Under the pieces are notes generated by a model. That model was not told the origin of the DNA. It saw nothing but the letters and a program-made list of their open reading frames with translations, and made no database searches. Shown here piece after piece: positions 26,867-35,047 of a DNA stretch of 64,000 bases. Location: positions 4,284,585 through 4,348,584 of the forward strand of contig NZ_CP055156.1 in the NCBI RefSeq assembly GCF_014217805.1, read 5' to 3'. Positions within the stretch are counted from its first letter, which is position 1. The number at the start of each line of letters is the position of its first letter. The position numbers and the translations under genes are program-made. The stretch comes from Adhaeribacter swui. Lineage in GTDB: Bacteria; Bacteroidota; Bacteroidia; Cytophagales; Hymenobacteraceae.

Positions 26867-27547
26867 ATGAACGTTTTTATTAACGATATCCCCCTGATTA
26901 TCAAAAGAACCAGTGAGAAGGTATTTAAACACCATTATGACTTGATTCTGGAAGAAGGCGCTTCTTTTAATTCAAAAGATTTGGTGGGCGATGTATTAAT
27001 CCGGAACGTAAGCGATGCCACCATTGACCGGATGGTACGCTTGATGGAAGTTAAAAAATTAAAAAAACTAAATTCGCTTACCTTAATCACCGATAAAAAG
27101 AACCGCTTAATCCGGCATTTAAAAGATCAGTTTAAAATTGTTAAAGCTGCCGGCGGTTTAGTGGTAAAAGAAGGCAAAATTTTAATGATTCATCGGCTGG
27201 GCATGTGGGATTTACCTAAGGGTAAGTTAAAAAAGACCGAAGATGACCGGGAAGGGGCTATGCGGGAAGTAGAAGAAGAATGCAACATAAAGGTAGAAAC
27301 CATTGATAAATTGCCGAAAACCTGGCATTCTTACGCGTATAAAGGCAATAAAATTTTAAAAAAAACCAGTTGGTTTTTAATGAACTGCCTCGACGATTCG
27401 ATGATGAAACCCCAGGCCGAAGAATTTATTGAGGAAGTGCGATTCATGACACCGGAAGAAGTAGAAGCCGTGTTACCCGAAGCTTATGCTTCTATTGCTT
27501 TTGTGGTGCATTATTATTTACGCGCCGCTAAATCCGGAATGGTATAA
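26867..27547 (+). CDS. Nudix hydrolase with N-terminal extension
   Basis: A 226-residue protein with a C-terminal Nudix domain. The Nudix box is GKLKKTEDDREGAMREVEEEC, which keeps the G-x5-E-x7-REUxEE pattern but ends in CNI instead of G-U. The first 90 residues are not typical Nudix and look like a small alpha/beta domain (MNVFINDIPLIIKRTSEKVF). Substrate unknown. It ends 20 bp inside the 3' end of the convergent coaD gene. Confidence 0.85.
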   Translation: MNVFINDIPLIIKRTSEKVFKHHYDLILEEGASFNSKDLVGDVLIRNVSDATIDRMVRLMEVKKLKKLNSLTLITDKKNRLIRHLKDQFKIVKAAGGLVVKEGKILMIHRLGMWDLPKGKLKKTEDDREGAMREVEEECNIKVETIDKLPKTWHSYAYKGNKILKKTSWFLMNCLDDSMMKPQAEEFIEEVRFMTPEEVEAVLPEAYASIAFVVHYYLRAAKSGMV

Positions 27548-27980
27548 AGGCATCTACGTTACCCCCGTAGCTGTGTATTTCCCGGATAATAGACGAACTA
27601 ATAGCCGCTAAATGAGGTGAAGTAATTAAAAATACGGTTTCTAAACCGGGGTTTACGTGCCGGTTGGCTTGGGCAATGGTGTTTTCGTACTCAAAATCGG
27701 TGGTGTTACGTAATCCGCGAAGTAAAAAACGTGCTCCTACTTCCTGCGCAAAATTGGCTGTTAAACCTTTATAAGCTTGCACCTTAATCCGGGAATCCTC
27801 CCGGAACAATTCCGCAATAATGGCAGTCATTTTGTCGACGGGCATGTACCGCTGCTTGGTACTGTTGTTCCCGATGGCAATAATCAGCTCGTCGAATAAA
27901 TTGGCGCCCCGCTGTACTACATCTAAATGCCCGTTGGTAAACGGATCAAATGATCCGGGAAAAATAGCAATGCGTTTCAT
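27528..27980 (-). CDS. coaD: Phosphopantetheine adenylyltransferase
   Basis: A 150-residue nucleotidyltransferase for the penultimate step of CoA synthesis. The adenylyl-transfer motif GSFDPFTNGH is near the N-terminus, followed by RGLRNTTDFEYE and the SSSIIRE segment that corresponds to the ISSTxVR signature. Standard length. It is followed upstream on the same strand by the DUF3822 gene, the usual Bacteroidota arrangement. The 3' end overlaps the Nudix gene by 20 bases tail to tail. Confidence 0.96.
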   Translation of the reverse strand: MKRIAIFPGSFDPFTNGHLDVVQRGANLFDELIIAIGNNSTKQRYMPVDKMTAIIAELFREDSRIKVQAYKGLTANFAQEVGARFLLRGLRNTTDFEYENTIAQANRHVNPGLETVFLITSPHLAAISSSIIREIHSYGGNVDAFIPFRI

Positions 27981-28059
27981 GCTTCAAATTTTTAATTTTT
28001 AAGCGGCTAGTTGTTTCGCAAAACAAGGTAACAAGGTTTCGCAGAATTTAAGGAGCAGA

Positions 28060-28947
28060 TTATTCGCCATAATGCAGGCTGAAAACTTCCAGGTAGCGAT
28101 GGTCAAATTGTTCTTCAAATTTGTAACTGTAGGAAAGCCCCGAAGGTTTTTTGCCCATTTGCAGGTTCCGAACGTATTTGCGCATCATATCAAACAGGTC
28201 CGAATCGTGTAATACATCGCCCCAAATGGTTACCGGGTCTTGATCCGGATTTAATTCGTGTTCCTGCATCACAAAAATTAAAAAATAAATAAAGTCTTCC
28301 GGGGTAGCATAATAAAATACGTTGCCAAATTCCAGTTGATTGTTCTTGATGATAATCAACGTGAGATAATCTTGCTCTACATAGGCGTATAATCTTTTTT
28401 GGGCGCTACGTTCAGTAATGTGCAGCAAAGTTTCTATAAAAGCGCTAACCTGGTGCCGAATCTGAATAATATCCGGCGGAAAAGTGGCTTGCAGGAACGT
28501 GGGCAAATATTGGTCGGTAGCAAAAATAGTTACCATGTCTAGACTGGGATGTTGGTAAGAATAAACCCGGTCGTGAAATTCGTCGATTTCGGAGTGTAAC
28601 TTCAGGTATTCCTCCGCTGCTTCAGCCTGGTACAAGGTGCCGGGCAAAAAAGTAAATTTTTGATTTTTTATTCCTACCCGTACCTGGTGCCACTTTACAG
28701 TACTTAAAAAAGCGTGCTCCAAAATAATTTCCCGCAATTGCCTTACTAATTGCAAGGGGTTAAAAGTTTTGGTAAGGGTATAATCTTCCAGCAATAAAAA
28801 TTTATGCCGGATATTATCTTCTACGCCAAACCGGATGGTGTACTTGCTTAAAGTAATGTAGAGGTTGTACACGTCGGCATTTACCACCGAGAAAGATTCG
28901 TCAATGAGTTGGGTAAATAGCCGGTGGTTTTTAGTTTCGGTAGCCAA
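28060..28947 (-). CDS. DUF3822 family protein
   Basis: A 295-residue DUF3822 protein, a Bacteroidota family found beside coaD. It resembles a duplicated RNase H-like (actin-like) fold, with repeats of short beta strands such as YVEQDYLTLIIIKNNQLEFGN. Function is unknown; the conserved neighbourhood with CoA and RNA-methylation genes is all that is known. It precedes coaD by 79 bp on the same strand and they are probably co-transcribed. Confidence 0.85.
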   Translation of the reverse strand: MATETKNHRLFTQLIDESFSVVNADVYNLYITLSKYTIRFGVEDNIRHKFLLLEDYTLTKTFNPLQLVRQLREIILEHAFLSTVKWHQVRVGIKNQKFTFLPGTLYQAEAAEEYLKLHSEIDEFHDRVYSYQHPSLDMVTIFATDQYLPTFLQATFPPDIIQIRHQVSAFIETLLHITERSAQKRLYAYVEQDYLTLIIIKNNQLEFGNVFYYATPEDFIYFLIFVMQEHELNPDQDPVTIWGDVLHDSDLFDMMRKYVRNLQMGKKPSGLSYSYKFEEQFDHRYLEVFSLHYGE

Positions 28948-29021
28948 AATAAGAAAACGCTTAATTAGTGGTTAAACAAAGATAAGGCGCAGGTTGCTTA
29001 AGTTCCTAATGGTGGTTTAGA

Positions 29022-29510
29022 TTACAAAATGCTGCTGAAAAACTCTTTGTTATACAAATCTTCCAGGTTTTGAAGGTGGTGCAGGCAGTGGTGTAACTGG
29101 TTTTGGGGTATTTGCCGGATGTCGGTTAAGCTTTTAAAAACAACTTTGGTAATTAATTGATTGTCCGGGGTAAACTCCGGGTCGTAGCCGGTGATTAATG
29201 TTCCCCCAATTACGTTTACTTTAAAAAATATTTCCAGGGCGTGGAGCGGCAAGCCAATAAACTCATGCACAAATAAGAATTTCTCTACTTCTACCTTTAA
29301 ATTAGTTTCTTCTGCAATCTCCCGGATTAAACCTAACTGTAAAGATTCACCGTAATTTACGCCCCCCCCCGGAGGCGACCACAAACCTTCTTTATTTTGC
29401 CCGAAGGGCTTATGCCGCACCAGCAAAAGTTGGTTGTCTTGCTGGCAAATACCGCATACCCGCACCCGCAATTTACCTGAGTAAGATGGCGCTGCTATGT
29501 CCGTTTCCAT
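29022..29510 (-). CDS. Nudix hydrolase with G9 tract in its Nudix loop
   Basis: A 162-residue ADP-ribose/NTP-type Nudix hydrolase. The Nudix box reads GGGVNYGESLQLGLIREIAE followed by ETNL, with the REIAEE catalytic core. The SPPGGG segment before it is encoded by nine consecutive G (C9 on the plus strand near 29362-29370), a possible slippage site, though the frame is intact here. Substrate unknown. It lies upstream of the DUF3822 gene on the same strand. Confidence 0.88.
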   Translation of the reverse strand: METDIAAPSYSGKLRVRVCGICQQDNQLLLVRHKPFGQNKEGLWSPPGGGVNYGESLQLGLIREIAEETNLKVEVEKFLFVHEFIGLPLHALEIFFKVNVIGGTLITGYDPEFTPDNQLITKVVFKSLTDIRQIPQNQLHHCLHHLQNLEDLYNKEFFSSIL

Positions 29511-29624
29511 TTTTAAATTTATATTTTTTAAATTTTTAATTTTGTACCGGTTATTTTAAACGGCGGAAATTAACTAGAATTTAAAAAATTAGCACTTCCC
29601 GGTAGCTTGGCTTAATTTTACAAA

Positions 29625-29792
29625 ATGATAAAACATATAAGTTTGAATAACTTAAAATTAAAAGCAGATGGGGTGGTGCTTCTCCATTACACGAAACTTT
29701 TCGGGAAAATGGGGATGTTTAAACTTAGCAGCAACCTGATTTTGTTGGCTGCGGTTAAACCCTTATACTTAAATTTAAATTTTAAAAAATAA
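29625..29792 (+). CDS. Possible small leader ORF coupled to the RecD-like gene
   Basis: A 55-codon open frame starting MIKHISLNNLKLKADG and ending NLNFKK. Its TAA stop overlaps the next gene's start as TAATG at 29790-29794, the configuration used for translational coupling. Composition is plausible (two short hydrophobic stretches), but I know no family and there is no recognisable promoter. It could be chance; the 281-bp gap otherwise holds only AT-rich sequence. Confidence 0.25.
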   Translation: MIKHISLNNLKLKADGVVLLHYTKLFGKMGMFKLSSNLILLAAVKPLYLNLNFKK

Positions 29793-31198
29793 TGCGTCCG
29801 GAAGAAGCTTTACTTAAAAACTTTCCGTTCGAACCAACCACTGATCAAGCGCAACTATTTAAAAAATTAGAATCTTTTATTTTAAGCCGCACGAACAGTA
29901 AAGAAGTATTTTTACTTAAAGGATTTGCGGGTACCGGTAAAACTACGGTTTTAACCTCGCTGGTAAAAATTTTAAATACTTTTGGTTATAAATACGTGTT
30001 ACTCGCCCCCACGGGCCGGGCGGCTAAGGTAATGTCGTCGTACTCCAAAAAGCAGGCTTCTACCATTCATAAAAAGATATATCGCCAGAAAAATAATCCT
30101 TATTCCGAAGGGCTGTCCTTTACCCGGCAACCTAATAAGTTAAACAACACCGTATTTATCGTGGATGAGGCTTCCATGATTTCGGACGAAAAAGCTTTTG
30201 GCGATAGCGGCTTACTGCAGGATTTGTTGGGTTATGTGTTTGAAGGAAATAACAATAAATTGTTGTTAATTGGCGATACCGCCCAGTTACCGCCCGTAAA
30301 CCAGGCGCTTAGCCCTTCGTTAGATGCAGCTTATCTTAAATCTAATTTCCGGTGCGAGGTATACGAGATAGAATTGCGCCAGGTAATGCGGCAGGCCCAG
30401 CAATCGGGTATTTTAATGAATGCCACCAGTTTACGCGAACAATTGCGCCAACCCGAGCCGCAATTAAAAATGCGCACTCGCCCGTACAAAGATCTGTACC
30501 GCATGAGCGGCGAAAAGCTGGAAGACGGCTTGCGGTACGCGTACGATAAATTTGGCGTTGAAAATACTACGGTAATCTGCCGTTCTAACAAAAATGCCAA
30601 TTTGTATAACCAGCACATCCGGCGGCAAATATTTTTTTCGGAAGACGAAATAGGCGTAAGCGATTATTTAATGATTGTGCGCAACAATTACTATTGGCTG
30701 GATAAAGATTCGCAAATTGGTTTTATGGCCAACGGCGACTTTGTAGAAGTAACTAAAATTATTCGCTACGAAGACATGTACGGTTTCCGTTTTGCCGATG
30801 TCCGGATTCGGTTTGTGGATTACCCCACGGAAGAAGAGCTGGAAGTAAAAATTATGCTGGATACCTTATACACCGAAGCACCCGCTTTACCGCAAGATAA
30901 AAGTAAACAGTTGTACCAGGAAGTACTCAAAGATTATTCAGATTTAGGTACCAAACGCGAACGCAGCCAGCAATTAAAAAAGAATCCGTACTTAAATGCA
31001 TTGCAGGTGAAATTTGCCTATGCTCTTACCTGCCATAAAGCCCAGGGTGGGCAGTGGGATGCCGTTTTTGTAGATCATGGGTATTTAAAAGAAGAGATTA
31101 CCGGCACTGATTTTGCAAGATGGTTGTACACGGCCGTAACACGAGCTGCTACTGAGTTATACCTGGTAAATTTTAATCAGCAACTATTTGGCGATTAA
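29792..31198 (+). CDS. RecD/Dda-like superfamily 1 helicase
   Basis: A 468-residue ATP-dependent DNA helicase of the RecD2/Dda group. Walker A is GFAGTGKTT (about residues 44-52), Walker B and motif II FIVDEASMISD, motif III LLLIGDTAQLPPV. The C-terminal UvrD-like motifs are LTCHKAQGGQWDAVFVDHG and LYTAVTRAATELYLV. It lacks the long N-terminal domain of RecD2, so it is a short form. Probable role in repair or replication-fork processing. Confidence 0.88.
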   Translation: MRPEEALLKNFPFEPTTDQAQLFKKLESFILSRTNSKEVFLLKGFAGTGKTTVLTSLVKILNTFGYKYVLLAPTGRAAKVMSSYSKKQASTIHKKIYRQKNNPYSEGLSFTRQPNKLNNTVFIVDEASMISDEKAFGDSGLLQDLLGYVFEGNNNKLLLIGDTAQLPPVNQALSPSLDAAYLKSNFRCEVYEIELRQVMRQAQQSGILMNATSLREQLRQPEPQLKMRTRPYKDLYRMSGEKLEDGLRYAYDKFGVENTTVICRSNKNANLYNQHIRRQIFFSEDEIGVSDYLMIVRNNYYWLDKDSQIGFMANGDFVEVTKIIRYEDMYGFRFADVRIRFVDYPTEEELEVKIMLDTLYTEAPALPQDKSKQLYQEVLKDYSDLGTKRERSQQLKKNPYLNALQVKFAYALTCHKAQGGQWDAVFVDHGYLKEEITGTDFARWLYTAVTRAATELYLVNFNQQLFGD

Positions 31199-31216
31199 GC
31201 GTATAAATTTATTAGG

Positions 31217-31242
31217 TTTGAAACTATAAATGTATATTTTTG
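31217..31242 (+). promoter_or_regulatory. Candidate promoter of the DUF1573 gene
   Basis: TATTTTTG at 31235-31242 fits the -7 consensus. The nearest TTTG (31217-31220) is only 14 bases upstream, shorter than usual. The leader to the ATG at 31279 would be about 30 bases. Confidence 0.4.
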
Positions 31243-31278
31243 TTTTATATTCAACTTACTCAATCAATTCATTCAAAC

Positions 31279-31734
31279 ATGAAAAAATTAGTTTATTTGG
31301 CATTAAGCTTAACCTTAGGCGTTTCTGTGGCTAATGCCCAAACTGCTCCTTCGGCTTCTGCCAGCAAAGTAGTTACCAACGGTCCGGCCATTACTTTTGC
31401 TGAAACTAAACACGACTTTGGCAACATCAAACAAGGCGATGTGGTAGAATATACCTTTAATTTTAAAAATACCGGTAATCAACCACTCTTAATCTCAGAC
31501 GTAGGCGTAACCTGCGGCTGTACCGCTACCGACTATACCAAAGAGCCTGTTGCTCCGGGTAAATCAGGTTACGTAAAAGCTAAATTTAATTCGGCTTACA
31601 AATCAGGTATGCAAAACAAAATCATTACCGTTAAATCTAACGCAGCTGCCGGCGATGCGCAAGTGGCCATTATAACCAACGTAATTGTTCCTACCGAAGC
31701 TTCGGCTAAACCCGCTGATGCAAAAAAGAACTAA
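31279..31734 (+). CDS. Secreted DUF1573 protein
   Basis: A 151-residue exported protein. Residues 1-20 are a signal peptide (MKKLVYLALSLTLGVSVANA), which fixes the start at 31279. The DUF1573 Ig-like domain follows: the FAETKHDFGNIKQGDVVEYT opening and a CGC motif in DVGVTCGCTATDYT. It ends in VIVPTEAS with a charged tail. DUF1573 domains are common in Bacteroidota envelope proteins; their function is not known. Confidence 0.88.
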   Translation: MKKLVYLALSLTLGVSVANAQTAPSASASKVVTNGPAITFAETKHDFGNIKQGDVVEYTFNFKNTGNQPLLISDVGVTCGCTATDYTKEPVAPGKSGYVKAKFNSAYKSGMQNKIITVKSNAAAGDAQVAIITNVIVPTEASAKPADAKKN

Positions 31735-31802
31735 TTAAATTAATGAATTGATTTCAGCCGAGTTTTATAGCTGATTCTATTAGTATTATTGATAATACAT
31801 GT

Positions 31803-31836
31803 AAAGGTCCTGGGTTTAAAACCAGGACCTTTTTTT
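31803..31836. terminator. Bidirectional terminator
   Basis: AAAGGTCCTGG pairs with CCAGGACCTTT around an eight-base loop, followed by a T-run. It separates the convergent DUF1573 and DUF423 genes. Confidence 0.85.
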
Positions 31837-31841
31837 TATTT

Positions 31842-32237
31842 TTAAATTTTTTTGTTTTTAGCTGGGTTCTTCGTTATCCCCAGGGCTAGAAATAACCAAC
31901 CAGCTATTAACAAGGCCCCGCCAAGTGGGGCAACTGCCCCAAATTTAGTTACGCCGCTCAAACTCAACGTATACAACGATCCGGAAAACACGATGGTGCC
32001 TAGTAAAAAAGCTAAACTTGCCCGGTTAAAAAGCGGATGGAACCAATGAAACTGCAGCAAGCCGGTTAAAAAAAGCGCCAAGGTATGGTACATCTGGTAT
32101 TTTACCGCGGTTTCAAAGGTGTCAAGTCGGCCGGCGGCTTCTAAAGCCGGACGTAAGGCGTGCGCGCCAAATGCACCAATCGTAACCGTTAGAGCGCCCA
32201 GTATGGCCGCTGTTATTAAACTTTGTTTTTGATTCAT
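31842..32237 (-). CDS. DUF423 membrane protein
   Basis: A 131-residue inner-membrane protein of the DUF423 (YgdD-like) family with four predicted helices. It carries the family signature ILGALTVTIGAFGAHAL near the N-terminus and KYQMYHTLALFLTGLL, FSGSLYTLSLSG and APLGGALLIAGWLFLAL. Function unknown. It follows the YggS gene by two bases and is probably translated from the same mRNA. Confidence 0.9.
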   Translation of the reverse strand: MNQKQSLITAAILGALTVTIGAFGAHALRPALEAAGRLDTFETAVKYQMYHTLALFLTGLLQFHWFHPLFNRASLAFLLGTIVFSGSLYTLSLSGVTKFGAVAPLGGALLIAGWLFLALGITKNPAKNKKI

Positions 32238-32239
32238 AA

Positions 32240-32917
32240 TTATACCAAGTAATTTCTGGCCCCAAAGATAGAAGAACCAACCCGAATCATGGTGCTTCCT
32301 TCGGCAATTGCCAGTTCAAAGTCCGAACTCATACCCATCGAAATTTCTTTAAACTCCGGGCTGTTAGAGAAGTAAGTTTCTTTAAAGCTGGTAAATGTAT
32401 TTTTTAAAAATTTAAATTCCCGTTGGAGCTGGCCTTCGGAATCGGTGTTGGTGGCAATGCCCATTACTCCGGTAATTTTAACATTGTGTAACGTTGGGAA
32501 CGTGGGCGATTCCAGCAATTCCCGGGCTTCAATAATCGAAAGCCCAAACTTGGTTTCTTCCTGGGCAATGTAAATTTGCAGTAGGCCGTTAATAGTCCGA
32601 TTATTTTTTTCGGCTTGTTTGTTTATTTCTTCAAGTAGGCGTAAGCTATCTACGGATTGAATGGTGTGCACAAAAGGAGCAATGGATTTTACCTTGTTAG
32701 TTTGCAAATGCCCCAACATGTGCCATTCTATGTCCTGAGGCAGAACAGCGGCTTTTTGGGCCATCTCCTGGGCTTTGTTTTCGCCGAAAATTCGCTGCCC
32801 GGCATCATAGGCCTGCTGTAAAGCATCGGTGGGCTGGGTTTTAGAAACTGCTACCAGTTTACAATGAGTACCAGCTAGTCTTTGCTGAAACTTCCGGATA
32901 TTTTCTTCTATGTTCAT
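32240..32917 (-). CDS. YggS/PLPBP family pyridoxal phosphate homeostasis protein
   Basis: A 225-residue single-domain alanine-racemase-like PLP protein that buffers pyridoxal phosphate. The PLP lysine is Lys26 in VAVSKTQP. Conserved blocks are FGENKAQE, WHMLGHLQTNK, ISMGMSSDFELAI and VRVGSSIFG-type VGSSIFGAR. Length is typical. It precedes the DUF423 gene by two bases. Confidence 0.93.
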   Translation of the reverse strand: MNIEENIRKFQQRLAGTHCKLVAVSKTQPTDALQQAYDAGQRIFGENKAQEMAQKAAVLPQDIEWHMLGHLQTNKVKSIAPFVHTIQSVDSLRLLEEINKQAEKNNRTINGLLQIYIAQEETKFGLSIIEARELLESPTFPTLHNVKITGVMGIATNTDSEGQLQREFKFLKNTFTSFKETYFSNSPEFKEISMGMSSDFELAIAEGSTMIRVGSSIFGARNYLV

Positions 32918-32923
32918 GAATTT

Positions 32924-33090
32924 AGTTGCAGGTTACAGGTTGCAAGTTACAAGTTGTAAAGAAAAAGCCGGAACTAGAAACGAGTAATATTCTTCGCCTA
33001 TAAACGAAATGTTAAAAGATCAATACCTAAAATTTTTAAAATTTTAACTTTTCAACCTTCCAACTTTAAAACTTTTCAACTTTGCAACTA
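32924..33090. repeat. Intergenic inverted word-repeat element, site D
   Basis: The left arm (about 32924-32962) is made of GTTGCAGG, TTACAGG and TTGCAAG words. The right arm (33045-33089) is made of TTCAACC, TTCCAAC and TTTGCAAC words and is an imperfect inverted partner. The core contains AAAATTTTTAAAATTTT. It fills the gap from seven bases upstream of the YggS start to four bases before the VWA-gene stop. Arms are less alike than at B and C. Confidence 0.6.
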
Positions 33091-33093
33091 GAA

Positions 33094-34146
33094 TCAATCC
33101 TCCAAGGCGTTGGTTAAAAAGGTATTTTTTAAAAAAAGCCATAACAAGAGAAAGGCCACGGCCCATTTCAGATAGATATCGTAATAGTCTTTGGTATTCC
33201 GGAAGCGCAGTTCTTTGATTTCTGATTTTTCGAGTAAGTTAATTTTACTGAATATTTGCTGTAAAGTATTTACGGTGGTAGCCCGGAAGAACTGGCCATT
33301 GGCTACCTGGGCAATTTCGCGGAGGTTGGTTTCATCGAGGCGGGTGTTTACGTAGGTAACTTCGCCTTTCTCGTTAGTACCGTAGGGTACCTGGCCATCT
33401 TCGCCTACGCCAATGGTATAAATCCGGATGTTGTAAGCCTGGGCTAATTGAGCAGCAACGGTAGGTTCAATGTTGCCCCCTGTGTTTTCCCCATCGCTGA
33501 TTAAGATGCATACTTTAGACTTAGCCGTAGATTCGCGCATGCGGTTTATGGCTACTCCTAAGGCGCTGCCGATGGCGGTGCCGTCGTTGGGAATCATTTT
33601 AAAATGGATGCCTGTAATGGTTTCGCGCAGCAAATCATAATCGGTAGTAAGTGGGGCTAAAGAATACGCATCGCCGGCAAATACCACCAAGCCAATCCGG
33701 TCCTGAAAACGGCCTTGAATAAAACGCAGCGCAACTCCTTTAGCAGCCTCTAACCGATTGGGTTTAAAATCTTTCAGCTCCATCGAACCCGAAGTATCTA
33801 GTACCAGCATAATATCAATGCCTTCGGAGGTTTGTTCTATAATTTCGTTGGTGCGCTGGGGCCGGGCTAAAGCAACCATCACCAGTAAAGCAAAGGCGGT
33901 AAATACTACGTCGGGGATGTACCGCAAAATAGAAGTCCAATGCCACCGGGCTTTGCCCTCGAAAAAAGCAATATCTAATTTCTTACGGAACCGCAGGGCG
34001 AGGAGCCAACGCAGTAAAAAACAAAAAGGCACTACCGGTAACAAGTACAAGTACAACGGATTGATCCACTCAAAAGATTTTAAAGTGGCATAACTAAACC
34101 AATCCACATTAAACCATTCAAAAGCATTATCGGGCAACGGCAACAT
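33094..34146 (-). CDS. batA: BatA-like von Willebrand factor A membrane protein
   Basis: A 350-residue protein with an N-terminal membrane segment (about residues 28-48) and a second near residue 70, a VWA domain and a C-terminal membrane helix (YLKWAVAFLLLWLFL). The metal-ion site DTSGSM and the acidic SDGENTGGN loop are intact. The layout is that of BatA/BatB of the Bacteroidota aerotolerance operon, whose job is still debated. It overlaps the upstream gene by 20 bases and forms the third gene of the operon (DUF58, BatD-like, BatA). The BatB-BatC part is not in this stretch. Confidence 0.85.
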   Translation of the reverse strand: MLPLPDNAFEWFNVDWFSYATLKSFEWINPLYLYLLPVVPFCFLLRWLLALRFRKKLDIAFFEGKARWHWTSILRYIPDVVFTAFALLVMVALARPQRTNEIIEQTSEGIDIMLVLDTSGSMELKDFKPNRLEAAKGVALRFIQGRFQDRIGLVVFAGDAYSLAPLTTDYDLLRETITGIHFKMIPNDGTAIGSALGVAINRMRESTAKSKVCILISDGENTGGNIEPTVAAQLAQAYNIRIYTIGVGEDGQVPYGTNEKGEVTYVNTRLDETNLREIAQVANGQFFRATTVNTLQQIFSKINLLEKSEIKELRFRNTKDYYDIYLKWAVAFLLLWLFLKNTFLTNALED

Positions 34147-35047
34147 AACGCGTTTGGTTTTTTATAAATTCGTACCTACGGTCGGCAAAATGGTGCAGTA
34201 AGTAAAAAGCCACAATGGTTTCCGACGATTCATCCGACAGCATATTGCCATATATAGCTTTATCAAATAACTTTAAGGCAGTGGTAACGTCTTCGTCTTC
34301 GCCGTAAAATTGGGCAATTTCTTTGGTAGTAAACGAATTAATGGCGCTGCCTTCTAAACGGGTCAGGTAATTTTTCCAGAGGGTAATGGCTTTCTCGATA
34401 TTTTCTAAGGATTGAACACGGTTAAACCGTTCGATGTGGGTATTGTACCGGCTTACAAAGGCATTATGATCGTTTTTGAGTTTATACAAATTAAAATTAA
34501 TGATAATTCGTCGGCCAAAGATTCCCCAAACTCCTAAAGCTAATAACAAAATTACCCCGAGCGCCACAAAAGCATATGGATAATTAAAGTGGGGATTTAC
34601 CGGAATTAACTGCGTATTAGCTTTTAGCATTAAAGAGTCGGATGGAAGTAGGGTAACTAATTCCTGTAAAAAAATACTATCGGGAGCTGGTTTAAGTGGT
34701 TGCGTGGTACCGTTCTGCAGGATTAATACGGGTATTTGCAGTCGCTGTACTTTACCTAAATCAAAAGTGCGTAAGGTGTAGATAACGCTGTCGGTACTAA
34801 TGTTTCCGCGGGTGCGGGTAGGGTAATAGGTTTTAGAAACAAACTCAAATGGTGCGTACGAAAAAGTGGAATCGGGTAAGATAATTTCTTGGTTGGGCAC
34901 ATGCTTGTAACACAGCATGTATCTTACCGGCTGCCCTATTTTTACCGAATCCTGAAGAAAATTGCCAACAGGCAAATCCACGGCAGAATTAACCGGCAGA
35001 ATAGATGTTAAAAGAAAAAAGAAGAATAACTGAATTTTTTTAAACAC
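34127..35047 (-). CDS. BatD-like membrane protein of the Bat operon
   Basis: A 306-residue protein with an N-terminal signal or anchor, an extracytoplasmic beta domain (up to residue 155), one membrane helix (YPYAFVALGVILLLALGVWG) and a cytoplasmic helical tail. It overlaps the DUF58 gene by eight bases and batA by 20, so it belongs to one translation-coupled operon. Similar proteins in Bacteroidota Bat loci are annotated BatD-like or hypothetical; sequence identity is low, so the name rests mainly on position. Confidence 0.7.
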   Translation of the reverse strand: MFKKIQLFFFFLLTSILPVNSAVDLPVGNFLQDSVKIGQPVRYMLCYKHVPNQEIILPDSTFSYAPFEFVSKTYYPTRTRGNISTDSVIYTLRTFDLGKVQRLQIPVLILQNGTTQPLKPAPDSIFLQELVTLLPSDSLMLKANTQLIPVNPHFNYPYAFVALGVILLLALGVWGIFGRRIIINFNLYKLKNDHNAFVSRYNTHIERFNRVQSLENIEKAITLWKNYLTRLEGSAINSFTTKEIAQFYGEDEDVTTALKLFDKAIYGNMLSDESSETIVAFYLLHHFADRRYEFIKNQTRYVAVAR

